From positions 1 to 41,095 of the forward strand of contig NZ_NCSM01000045.1 in NCBI RefSeq assembly GCF_002224125.1: a stretch of DNA of 41,095 bases, read 5' to 3'. The notes under the pieces are model-generated. The model was not told where the DNA came from. It saw only the letters and a program-made list of their open reading frames with translations, and did no database searches. Positions 18,513 to 26,443 of the stretch are shown here, piece by piece (the stretch's first letter is position 1; every line of letters begins with the position of its first letter). Position numbers and translations under genes: made by a program. The DNA comes from Streptomyces sp. NBS 14/10 (GTDB taxonomy: Bacteria > Actinomycetota > Actinomycetes > Streptomycetales > Streptomycetaceae).

Positions 18513-19790
18513 ATGTCCAACGAGGCCGTCCCGGTGCTGACCGGACCAGCTCTGTGGAGCGCCCAGGCGCACATGCCGTCCGTGCTCGGTCGGCAGATTG
18601 TCGTCGAGCGCGCCCACGGCTCTTATCTCTTCACCGCCGACGGCAAGCGCCTCTTCGACGGCACTGCTGGCCTGTGGCACGCCAACGTCGGGCATGCCCG
18701 GCCTGAGCTGGCTGAGGCGGCGTACGCCCAGATGCAACGCCTGGAGACGTACCACATCTTCGGCCGGTACCTGAACGATCGGGCAGTTGAGCTGGGGGAG
18801 GTGCTGGCCGGGCTCTCGCCGATCGCCGACTCGAAGGTCATTCTCAACAGCGGGGGATCGGACGCCATTGATGTGGCGTGCAAGCTTGCGCGTCGTCACT
18901 GGCAGGCCGAGGGACGCCCGACCAAGACGATGATCTTGAGCAGGGAGTTCGCCTACCACGGGCTCCACGCGTACGGCACCAGCATCGCCGGTCTGCAGTT
19001 CAACCGAGACGGCTACGGCACGGAGTCGTTGGTGCCGGAGACGGCCCGCATCTCGGCCTATGACATCAACGCTGTCGAGCAGACCGTACTGGAGATCGGC
19101 GCGAGCAACGTCGCCGCGATCGTGGCCGAGCCGATCCAGGGCACCGGCGGTGTCAACCCGCCGGTGCCCGGCTACCTCGAGGGTCTGCAGAGGATCTGCC
19201 GTGAGAACGACATCTTGCTCATTGCCGACGAGGTCATCACAGGCTTCGGCCGCACGGGCAGGATGTTCGCCACCGAGCGCTACGGCCTCCAGCCGGACCT
19301 GATCACCTTTGCCAAGGGCATCACCTCGGGCTATGCGCCGCTTGGTGGTGTCTTCGTCTCCCCGCGCCTGTGGGAGCGCTTCTACCGTGACGCCGACGAG
19401 ACGCCGATCTTCCGCCACGGTGCGACGTACGCCGGTCACGCGACCGCGTGTGCCGTCGCTCTGCGCCACCTGGCTCTTCTGGAAGAGGAGAAGCTGCTGT
19501 CTCGGGTCAAAGAGCTCGAGGTTGTGCTCACCGAGGAGCTCAAGCGCCTGGACGCCCTCGCTGGGGTGGCAGAGACCCGAGTGGCGGGCCTGCTGGGCGG
19601 GATCTCGCTGCATGAAGACCTCAGCGCCGAAGCCCTCACCGATGCACTGATCGAGGACGGCTTCGTCACTCGACCGCTGCGCGGCAACACCGTGCAGGTC
19701 AGTCCGCCGTTCATCACCACCGACGAGGAACTCCGCGAGCTCATGGGCGCCATCGAGGCCGCCGTTCTCGCACAGGAAGGGGGCCGCTGA
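18513..19790 (+). CDS. Class III aminotransferase (PLP-dependent, omega-type)
   Basis: This 425-residue fold-type I aminotransferase has NSGGSDAIDVA for PLP-phosphate binding, Asp239 in LIADEVITGFGRTG, and the Schiff-base lysine K268 in TFAKGITSGY. Family members move the amino group of an omega-amino acid or amine to pyruvate or 2-oxoglutarate. Alanine dehydrogenase in the same regulon suggests pyruvate is the acceptor and alanine is recycled with ammonia release (inference). ATG at 18513 has CAGGAGA upstream. The following dehydrogenase starts 2 bp after its stop, so the two are tightly linked and probably act in sequence: amine to aldehyde, then aldehyde to acid. Confidence 0.9.
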   Translation: MSNEAVPVLTGPALWSAQAHMPSVLGRQIVVERAHGSYLFTADGKRLFDGTAGLWHANVGHARPELAEAAYAQMQRLETYHIFGRYLNDRAVELGEVLAGLSPIADSKVILNSGGSDAIDVACKLARRHWQAEGRPTKTMILSREFAYHGLHAYGTSIAGLQFNRDGYGTESLVPETARISAYDINAVEQTVLEIGASNVAAIVAEPIQGTGGVNPPVPGYLEGLQRICRENDILLIADEVITGFGRTGRMFATERYGLQPDLITFAKGITSGYAPLGGVFVSPRLWERFYRDADETPIFRHGATYAGHATACAVALRHLALLEEEKLLSRVKELEVVLTEELKRLDALAGVAETRVAGLLGGISLHEDLSAEALTDALIEDGFVTRPLRGNTVQVSPPFITTDEELRELMGAIEAAVLAQEGGR

Positions 19791-19792
19791 TC

Positions 19793-21280
19793 ATGAGCAA
19801 GCCCGACACTCTTCTTTCCCCGGACCCGATGTTCCGAGCTGCCGCGGCGAAGGTCGTCGCACGGATCGGGGCCGACCGGGCGACAGTGCCGAATGCAATC
19901 CCGGTCCACGACCCGCATGACGACTCCGTCATCGGCTACGTGCCGGACCTTGATGCCGATCAGGCGTTGGAGGCGGTTTCCCGCGCCGATGCCGCCGGCC
20001 GTAGCTGGGCGGCCACGACGCCCAGGCACCGCGCCGATGTTCTGCGCCGCTGGTATGACCTGCTGATCGACAACGCCGACGACATCGCCCTGCTCATCAC
20101 CCTGGAGATGGGCAAGACCCTGGCCGATGCTCGAGCTGAGGTCACCTATGGGGCTGACTTCGTCCGTTGGTATGCCGAGGAGGCCACGCGGCACACCGGC
20201 ACGGTGCGTGAGGCGCCGACGGGTGGGGCCCAGCTCCTCACCCGACACGCCCCGGTCGGCCTGGCTGTGCTCATCACCCCGTGGAACTTCCCGCTGGCGA
20301 TGGCCACCCGCAAGATCGCTCCTGCGCTGGCCGCAGGTTGCCCCGCTGTCGTCAAGCCTGCCGCGCTCACTCCGCTCACCACGCTCTTCGCGGTGCAGCT
20401 GGCCGTGGAGGCCGGGGTGCCCGAGGATCTGGTCCAGGCCGTGACTACGAGCGACGCCGGCGCCTTCAGCAACGCGGTACTGGCCGACCCTCGGGTTCGC
20501 AAGGTGTCTTTCACCGGATCTACCAGTGTGGGCAAGGTGCTCCTTCGACTCGCAGCGAACAATGTGCTCAAGAGTTCGATGGAGCTGGGCGGGAACGCCC
20601 CTTTCGTGGTCTTCGACGACGCCGATCTCGAGCGGGCGGTCGAGGGCGCCTTCATCGCCAAGATGCGCAATGGCGGTCAGTCCTGTATCGCGGCCAACCG
20701 GTTCCTGGTCCAGGACGGCATCGCGGACGCGTTCGTCGAGGGCCTGACTGAGCGGTTGACGTCACTGCGGACTGGCAGCGGGTTCGCGCCCGGCGTTGGG
20801 CTGGGGCCGATGGTCGACCACAAGGCCGTCCACCGGCTGCAGGGTCTCGTCGATGACGCGGTCGGTCGAGGTGCGAAGCTTCGCACCGACGCTCATAGCT
20901 ACGAAGGCCCCGGCTCCTACTTCGGGGCGGTGCTGCTGGACCACGTGCCTGGTGACGCCGAGGTGGCCACCACGGAGATCTTTGGACCGATCGCGGCTGT
21001 GCAGCGCTTCTCCACCCAGGAGGAAGCCGTCGCACGGGCGAACGATACCGAGTTCGGGCTCGCGGGCTACGTTTTCACCGAGAGCCTCGACCGAGCGTTC
21101 ACCGTCGCCGACAGCCTCGCCACCGGGATCGTCGGCATCAACCAGGGCGTCCCGTCGAACGCCGCAGCGCCGTTCGGCGGCATCAAGGAATCGGGCCTCG
21201 GCCGAGAGGGCAGTACTGAGGGTCTTGAGGAGTACCAGGAGATCCGCTTTTACAACCTGGCCCTGCGGAGCACCAGTTGA
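19793..21280 (+). CDS. Aldehyde dehydrogenase, succinate-semialdehyde type
   Basis: This 495-residue NAD(P)-dependent aldehyde dehydrogenase has Asn165 in TPWNF, Glu264 in MELGGN, the catalytic Cys298 in GGQSCIAANRF and EIFGPIAAV. GGQSC-I-A-A-NR is typical of the GabD/succinate-semialdehyde group. Such enzymes oxidise omega-semialdehydes to dicarboxylic acids. It directly follows the aminotransferase, which would supply the semialdehyde. Residue-level substrate prediction is not possible here; malonic, succinic or glutaric semialdehyde are all open. It may also cover for the frameshifted dehydrogenase at 9371. Confidence 0.9.
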   Translation: MSKPDTLLSPDPMFRAAAAKVVARIGADRATVPNAIPVHDPHDDSVIGYVPDLDADQALEAVSRADAAGRSWAATTPRHRADVLRRWYDLLIDNADDIALLITLEMGKTLADARAEVTYGADFVRWYAEEATRHTGTVREAPTGGAQLLTRHAPVGLAVLITPWNFPLAMATRKIAPALAAGCPAVVKPAALTPLTTLFAVQLAVEAGVPEDLVQAVTTSDAGAFSNAVLADPRVRKVSFTGSTSVGKVLLRLAANNVLKSSMELGGNAPFVVFDDADLERAVEGAFIAKMRNGGQSCIAANRFLVQDGIADAFVEGLTERLTSLRTGSGFAPGVGLGPMVDHKAVHRLQGLVDDAVGRGAKLRTDAHSYEGPGSYFGAVLLDHVPGDAEVATTEIFGPIAAVQRFSTQEEAVARANDTEFGLAGYVFTESLDRAFTVADSLATGIVGINQGVPSNAAAPFGGIKESGLGREGSTEGLEEYQEIRFYNLALRSTS

Positions 21281-21562
21281 GTCAGTCGCGCCGGGAGCGA
21301 GCCTGCCTGCTGGCCGCCAGCTCGTGTACGAGATGAATCGGGTGCCATCGCCGACCGCAATCGGCTGCTGACGTGAAGAGACGAGACGCCGTCGGGGTAC
21401 CGCAGCAATCAGTCGATACCACGGGTTGCGCCAGTGATCGCACCCCGCACCGGCATCGACAGGCACACCCCAGCCAGCACGCACCCGGGCCGGAACGACC
21501 TGACCGTTCCGTCTCACCCCCGCCAAACCCTCCGCGAACGCGGCCGGCGAACCCCAGACACA

Positions 21563-21603
21563 TTGACATGTCAGCCAGCATGTTTCTATACTCAGCGACA
21601 TGT
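21563..21603 (+). promoter_or_regulatory. Promoter and dyad operator before alanine dehydrogenase
   Basis: TTGACA at 21563-21568, an 18-bp spacer and TATACT at 21587-21592; the best -10 of the four sites. ACATG-N8-CATGT lies inside. A third GACATGT box at 21597-21603 is 34 bp from the -35 start, as at 1284. The rest of 21281-21689 shows nothing else except a weak TTTGGAG match to the leader element near 21625. Confidence 0.8.
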
Positions 21604-21689
21604 GATCCACCGCCTTTTCACGGTTTGGAGTCACATGACGTCCTCCGTGAGAGAGCCGCTGAACTGTTTCTTCGCCAGAGAGGCGCGTC

Positions 21690-22802
21690 ATGAAGATCGG
21701 CGTTCCGAAGGAAATCAAGAACCATGAGTACCGGGTCGCCATCACCCCAGCGGGGGTGCACGAGTTGGTCGCGCATGGCCATGAGGTCGTCATCGAGAAG
21801 GGCGCGGGCAGTGGCTCGTCCATCGCTGATGAGGAGTACGCGACTGCAGGTGCCGAGGTGCTCTCCACCCCTGAGGACACATGGGCGACCGCAGAGATGA
21901 TCCTCAAGGTCAAGGAACCCATACGTGAGGAATATGGCCGCATGCGAGAGGGCCAGGTGCTGTTCACCTACCTGCATCTCGCCGCCGACAAAGCTCTCAC
22001 CGAGGAGCTTCTCGCCCGCAAGGTCACGGCGATCGCCTACGAGACCGTCCAGACCGCTCAGGGTGGCCTGCCGCTACTCGCCCCGATGTCTGAGGTCGCC
22101 GGTCGTCTCGCTCCGCAGGTGGGCGCAGCAACGCTGCTCCGGAGCGCCGGCGGTCGAGGCGTGCTACTTGGTGGCGTCCCTGGCGTACTCCCCGCCAAGG
22201 TCGTCATCATCGGCGGTGGCGTCTCCGGGCAGCACGCCACCCGAATTGCGGTTGGAATGGGCGCCCAGGTCACCGTTCTGGACAAGAATCCGCACGCTCT
22301 CAAGGCGATCGACAGGGAGTATCACGGCCGCGTTCGGACGCTCGCGTCGAACGCCTTCGCCATCGAACACGAGTGTCTCGACGCCGATCTCGTCATTGGT
22401 GCGGTGCTGATCCCGGGTGCCAAGGCACCGACGCTTATCTCCAACGACCTGGTCAGGCACATGAAGACTGGCTCCGTCCTCGTTGATATCTCCATCGACC
22501 AGGGCGGCTGCTTCGAGGATTCTCGTGCCACCACGCACGCCGAGCCGACCTACGCGGTGCACGACTCCGTGTTCTACTGCGTCGCCAACATGCCCGGGGC
22601 GGTGGCGAACACCTCCACGCATGCACTGACCTCGGTGACGCTGCCCTACGTCGTGGCCCTGGCCAACAAGGGCTGGCAGGAAGCCCTTCGCGCGGACGCC
22701 GAGCTCGCTCATGGCCTCAACACCAGCAGCGGACTGCTCACCAACGCGCCTGTGGGCGTCGCTCTCGGCCTCGAGTCCGTCGAGGTTGCCTCTCTCCTTT
22801 AA
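21690..22802 (+). CDS. ald: Alanine dehydrogenase
   Basis: This 370-residue enzyme interconverts L-alanine and pyruvate plus ammonia with NAD. The start MKIGVPKEIKNHEYRVA and the substrate residues Arg15, Lys75 and His96 fall at the numbering known for actinobacterial Ald, and VVIIGGGVSGQHA is the NAD-binding loop. Length is standard. ATG follows GAGAGG. It has its own copy of the regulon promoter, so it is not just the housekeeping gene caught nearby. Its likely job is to regenerate pyruvate from the alanine made by the class III aminotransferase and so release substrate nitrogen as ammonium (inference). Confidence 0.95.
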   Translation: MKIGVPKEIKNHEYRVAITPAGVHELVAHGHEVVIEKGAGSGSSIADEEYATAGAEVLSTPEDTWATAEMILKVKEPIREEYGRMREGQVLFTYLHLAADKALTEELLARKVTAIAYETVQTAQGGLPLLAPMSEVAGRLAPQVGAATLLRSAGGRGVLLGGVPGVLPAKVVIIGGGVSGQHATRIAVGMGAQVTVLDKNPHALKAIDREYHGRVRTLASNAFAIEHECLDADLVIGAVLIPGAKAPTLISNDLVRHMKTGSVLVDISIDQGGCFEDSRATTHAEPTYAVHDSVFYCVANMPGAVANTSTHALTSVTLPYVVALANKGWQEALRADAELAHGLNTSSGLLTNAPVGVALGLESVEVASLL

Positions 22803-23104
22803 CGGTCAGAACGTATGCGACTGGGAAGCCGGACCTCACTCAGGCAGGCGTTGGTCCTCAGCGATCGTCTCTCCGCTCTCCCTCTCTCATTCGGCTCCTG
22901 GGTGGCGCTCCGAGTGCACATCGGACGGCTACCTGCGAGCCCGGCGGCAAGCGGGCGCAGCAAGCCTTTGAATTCACGCACCGTCTGCTCCTTCCAGGGG
23001 CACCGTTCCCCTCGCGAATTGCGCCGACGCTGTAGCGGCGACTCCGCGCAACATTTCATTTCACGCCCGTGTGCACTGCTTCATTCACGTCCGGAAGGTT
23101 GACT
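22803..23104. other. Gap of about 300 bp with no recognised element
   Basis: Between ald and the MaoC-like gene I see no open frame with a ribosome-binding site and no ACATG dyad. A GGAAGG at 23093-23098 is the ribosome-binding site of the next gene. The following three genes therefore either share the ald transcript or use a promoter I cannot recognise. Confidence 0.4.
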
Positions 23105-23605
23105 GTGAGTTCACTCCAAGAAGAGGCGTTGAGCGCCGACGTCTCGGCCCCGATCGATCTACTAGAGGGTCGCTATTACGAGGAGGTGCAGGTCGGCCAG
23201 CGATTCATCGCCCCGGCCGTCACGATCACCGAGAGCATGATCACCACCGCGTGTGGTCTGTTTCAGGATCTCGCCCTCCTCCATCGCGACCACCGCATCG
23301 CTGCCGAGAACGGGTTCCGCGGCCCGATCGCCCCCGGAGCTCTCACCATGGGAGCGTGTATCGCTCCGCTCGCACTGATCATCGGCAAGAAGACGGCGAC
23401 GCACCTCACCGACGAGATCACTTACCGAGCGCCGGTGTACGCCGGCGACACGCTCGACATCGAGATCGTCGCCGTACGCCGTGAGGAGAAGTCGCGGTTC
23501 GGTCTCATCGAGTACGCGACGCATGTGACCAACCAGGACGGCCAGAAGGTGGCAGACATCCTCACCAAGATGGGCCACGCCTATGCACCGAAGGGATCGG
23601 CATGA
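23105..23605 (+). CDS. MaoC/hot-dog-fold hydratase-like protein
   Basis: This 166-residue hot-dog protein has FQDLALLH (Asp55 and His60, five apart as in the D-x-N-P-x-H catalytic motif of R-specific enoyl-CoA hydratases), then [13 protein letters not shown] and [16 protein letters not shown], the usual MaoC pattern. It probably hydrates an unsaturated acyl-CoA, although the N and P of the motif are replaced. GTG at 23105 is chosen for the GGAAGG six bases before. Its TGA overlaps the ATG of the amidohydrolase (ATGA), so they are coupled. With the CoA ligase and SDR it suggests CoA-bound processing of the carbon skeleton. Confidence 0.82.
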
Positions 23606-24546
23606 GCGACCGCAACTGGGATGTCGTCGACACCCACGTGCACCTTTGCAGGACCACGCAAGAGGGCTGGAACGCCCGCACGATCGAGGACCGATGGGAC
23701 CGGGGCGGTGACCTGCCCCAGCTGAACCGCTACATGGCTGAGGCCGGCGTCGCCTCGTCGTGGATCATCAACGCGTGGCCGACCGAGGCGATGGGTCAGG
23801 CGATGCGTGCCCGCGCCCCCCAGGACCTCTCCGAGGAGGGCAAGGCCGCTCTCGAGAAGCACTTGCTGGAGCAGCAGCGGGAGCGTTGCGACCGCAAGAA
23901 CGCCTGGCTGTGTGAAGTCGCCGCAGCGAATCCCAAGAAGTTCGCCGCGCTCGTGGGTGGTATCGACCCCTACTTCGGCGCCGACTGGGTCGAGGACCAG
24001 GTCGTGAAGTATCACGCCGCCGGCGCCCGCGGCGTGAAGATCATCTCGACCTGGGGCCAGTACTACCCGTCCGACCCCGCGCTCGAGCGCGCGTTCGCCA
24101 AGATCGAGGAACTGGACATGGTGATCCTCGCTCACAGCGGTGGTCTCGACGGCCACGTCGGCGAGGTCGAGCACGACGACTACGCGTTCCCGATTCAGTG
24201 GCGCCCCGTGCTCGAGCGCCACCCGAGGCTCAAGGTTGTCATGGCCCACCTGGGCTACCTGCAGCCGCTCACTGGCTATGGCACTGAGATGCACGACCAG
24301 CGCGTGCAGATGGCGCGGGATTTCGAAAACGTCTACTTCGACCTCTCCTGCGGTTTCGAGGAGGGCTTCGACGAGGTCGGTATCGAGTCCGTGCGGCAGG
24401 TCGGTGTCGACCGGTGCCTTTGGGCGTCGGACTGGCACAGCCACCGGGCCGTTCTCGGCCTGCAGGGTGTGAAGCGCTCGCTCCTCACCGACGACGAAAA
24501 GGCAGCGATCCTCGGCGAAAACGCCCGGCGCGTTCTCCCACTGTGA
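23602..24546 (+). CDS. Amidohydrolase family protein (PF04909-like)
   Basis: This 314-residue TIM-barrel hydrolase has an N-terminal DTHVHL metal motif (His12, His14), [16 protein letters not shown] in the middle, VMAHLGY and a C-terminal WASDWHSHR with the conserved metal-binding Asp. Members hydrolyse amides or decarboxylate aromatic acids. In pyridine and tetramethylpyrazine catabolism an amidohydrolase acts on the ring-opened amide, which is the role I would first test here. It overlaps the MaoC-like gene by four bases and precedes a small unknown gene by 16 bp. The insert [20 protein letters not shown] is a charged helical segment not typical of the decarboxylases. Confidence 0.85.
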
Positions 24547-24562
24547 AAGGTCCAGACGTTCG

Positions 24563-25018
24563 ATGAGCATCGTCACACCAACTACGAATCCTCACGACTC
24601 TGCTGTCGCGCAGATCGCGAGGACCATGTTCTCCTTCGCCAACGGCGAGGTCTACCCGGGCCTCATCAACCCCACATGGGGCACCTACACGAACGTGGGC
24701 GAGAAGCGGATGCCCGTCCATCATCGCTGGGAGGGCACCCTGTGGCCCGACATCGTGCTGGTGGACACGGCCAAGGACAACTCACCCCGGCTGATCGTCG
24801 AGGTGGAGACCGAGGACACCATCAACGAAGTGACCCTCGACAGGGTCTGGAAACTCGACATGGACGAGTGCCCGACCTTCTACCTCTTCGTGCCTGCTGG
24901 CACTGCCACCAAGACTGCCGAGCTGTTGCTGAAGTTCCGGGGCATGTGCAAGATCCCGCGGGCGCTCTACACCTACGAGTTCGACGATCTCTACAACGTC
25001 GTCGTGACGCCCGTCTGA
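24563..25018 (+). CDS. Uncharacterised protein with a PD-(D/E)xK-like pattern
   Basis: This 151-residue soluble protein is the last gene of the catabolic block. Asp63 in WPDIVLVD and Glu80/Glu82 in RLIVEVET are arranged like the D and E-x-K core of PD-(D/E)xK proteins, with Glu or Thr where the Lys is expected, followed by a helix (LDRVWKLDM) and a strand FYLFVPAG. Similar cores occur in many small proteins without proven nuclease activity. It has no signal peptide or membrane segment. Its tight spacing to the amidohydrolase and the terminator 18 bases after its stop make it a true operon member. Function unknown. Confidence 0.75.
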   Translation: MSIVTPTTNPHDSAVAQIARTMFSFANGEVYPGLINPTWGTYTNVGEKRMPVHHRWEGTLWPDIVLVDTAKDNSPRLIVEVETEDTINEVTLDRVWKLDMDECPTFYLFVPAGTATKTAELLLKFRGMCKIPRALYTYEFDDLYNVVVTPV

Positions 25019-25035
25019 CGACACTTCATGCCGGT

Positions 25036-25073
25036 GCCCGCAGCGAGACGACTCCACAAGCCTCGCTGCGGGC
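25036..25073 (+). terminator. Hairpin terminator of the catabolic block
   Basis: A perfect 12-bp inverted repeat (25036-25047 with 25062-25073) with a 14-base loop starts 18 bases after the stop of the last catabolic gene. No T-run follows, as is common in actinomycetes. Confidence 0.8.
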
Positions 25074-25419
25074 GCTGACGGCCGCCGGTAGCTGCCCGGC
25101 ACAGGGGCTCGCGCTCCACTTGCCACCCCTTCCCCGCCCTCAGCAGCCGCTTATTCCCAGCCGGCAGCCGGGCCAGTTCCTCGGCCGGGCTCGCTTGGCC
25201 GAGCCCGCTGGGCGCCGCCTGCGGGTTCGGCATCTCCCACGGCGCCCGTTCCACCGCGCTGACCTGGTCGACGCCCACTTCCGGAACCGTATCCCGGCGG
25301 CGGTTAGTCATCATTCCTGCGGGATGATCTCGGCATGCGTGGTGGGGATGGGCGGTTCGAGGTCGAGTCGGCCGCGAGGCCGTGCGGCGGGGTGGACCTC
25401 CCGATGTCGCTCCGTGCGG
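25074..25419. other. Gap of about 345 bp without a recognised gene
   Basis: This is the junction between the plus-strand catabolic genes and the minus-strand block. A minus-strand frame at 24991-25314 is open but has no motif or ribosome-binding site. The GC content and codon style change to very GC-rich from about here rightwards, so this is a plausible boundary of the acquired catabolic segment. Confidence 0.4.
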
Positions 25420-26412
25420 TCAGTCGAGAACGACTACGTGTTTGCCCGGGGTGTCGCTGGCCTCCAGGTCGATGTGAGCTTGGGGGACTTGGTCAAGGCC
25501 GTGGTACACCTTCGCAATCGCTGGCTTGAGGCGTCCTTCGCCGATGGCCCGCAGTTGGTGGTCGAAGACGGTGGGCGGCAGATCAGTGGCTTCGCCGCCG
25601 TAGACGGTGAGCCGGACCCCGATGGGGATGACGGCGAAGGGGTTGAAGTCGGGGATGGTCCACTGGTCGGCCAGGGAGCCGGTGAAGCAGGCCGTGCCAC
25701 CGGGGCGGACGGCGCGCAGGGTGTCGGGCAGCGCGGGGCCGCCGACCAGTTCCAGCGCGGCGTCAACGCCGTCCGGGAAGAGATCCTGTACCCGTTCGGC
25801 GATCTTCCCGTCATCGACGATCGGGTGATCGACGCCGTGGTCGCGCAGCAGTTGTGCGCGCTGGGGGCGGCGGGTGGTGGACAGCACGGTGGTGCCCAGG
25901 CCCTTGGCCAGTGTTGCCGCGGACAGGCCGACGGTCGAGGTGCCACCGCGGATGAGCAGCGTCTGGCCGGCCTTCAGGCCCAGTCCGGTGGTGAGGGAGC
26001 CGTGGGCGGTCTGGAACATCTCCGGCAGTGCGCCGACGGTTTCCCAGGGCAGGTCCGTGTCGAAGGGGATGAGCTGGCCGGCGGGGACCAGGGTGTATTC
26101 GGCGTAGCTGCCGTCGAAGGCGCGACCCATGCCGCCCATCATGGTGGCCACCTTCTGGCCGGGCCGCAGGTCGCTGTTTTCCGGGACCGCGTCGACGATG
26201 CCGATGCCCTCGATGCCGAGGATGCGCGGGAAGGAGAAGTCCGGGCTGGATTGCCCCTTCCGGCTGGTGACCTCCGATTCGTTGACACCGAAGGCTTTGA
26301 CGCGGATGCGCACCCAGCCGGGGCGTACGTCGGGGACGGGCACGTCGGTGACGGTGAGCTGGTAGGGGGTGACGGGTCCGGTCAGGCGGATGGCGTGCAT
26401 GGTCTTTTGCAT
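25420..26412 (-). CDS. Zinc-type alcohol dehydrogenase-like/quinone oxidoreductase
   Basis: This 330-residue medium-chain dehydrogenase lacks the zinc cysteines and carries the quinone-oxidoreductase pattern: FGVNESEV near residue 43, LGIEGIG, and a cofactor loop LLIRGGTSTVGLSAA for NADPH. Such enzymes reduce quinones or enones. ATG at 26412 is preferred over the longer frame because GAAGAAGG lies seven bases before it. It is 31 bp behind the UvrA-like gene and is probably co-transcribed with it and with the similar enzyme at 29089. The pairing of two quinone-reductase types with a UvrA-like ATPase suggests handling of an electrophilic or DNA-active compound (inference). Confidence 0.85.
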   Translation of the reverse strand: MQKTMHAIRLTGPVTPYQLTVTDVPVPDVRPGWVRIRVKAFGVNESEVTSRKGQSSPDFSFPRILGIEGIGIVDAVPENSDLRPGQKVATMMGGMGRAFDGSYAEYTLVPAGQLIPFDTDLPWETVGALPEMFQTAHGSLTTGLGLKAGQTLLIRGGTSTVGLSAATLAKGLGTTVLSTTRRPQRAQLLRDHGVDHPIVDDGKIAERVQDLFPDGVDAALELVGGPALPDTLRAVRPGGTACFTGSLADQWTIPDFNPFAVIPIGVRLTVYGGEATDLPPTVFDHQLRAIGEGRLKPAIAKVYHGLDQVPQAHIDLEASDTPGKHVVVLD

Positions 26413-26443
26413 GATGGTGCCTTCTTCGGGTTCGCAGGGGCGG

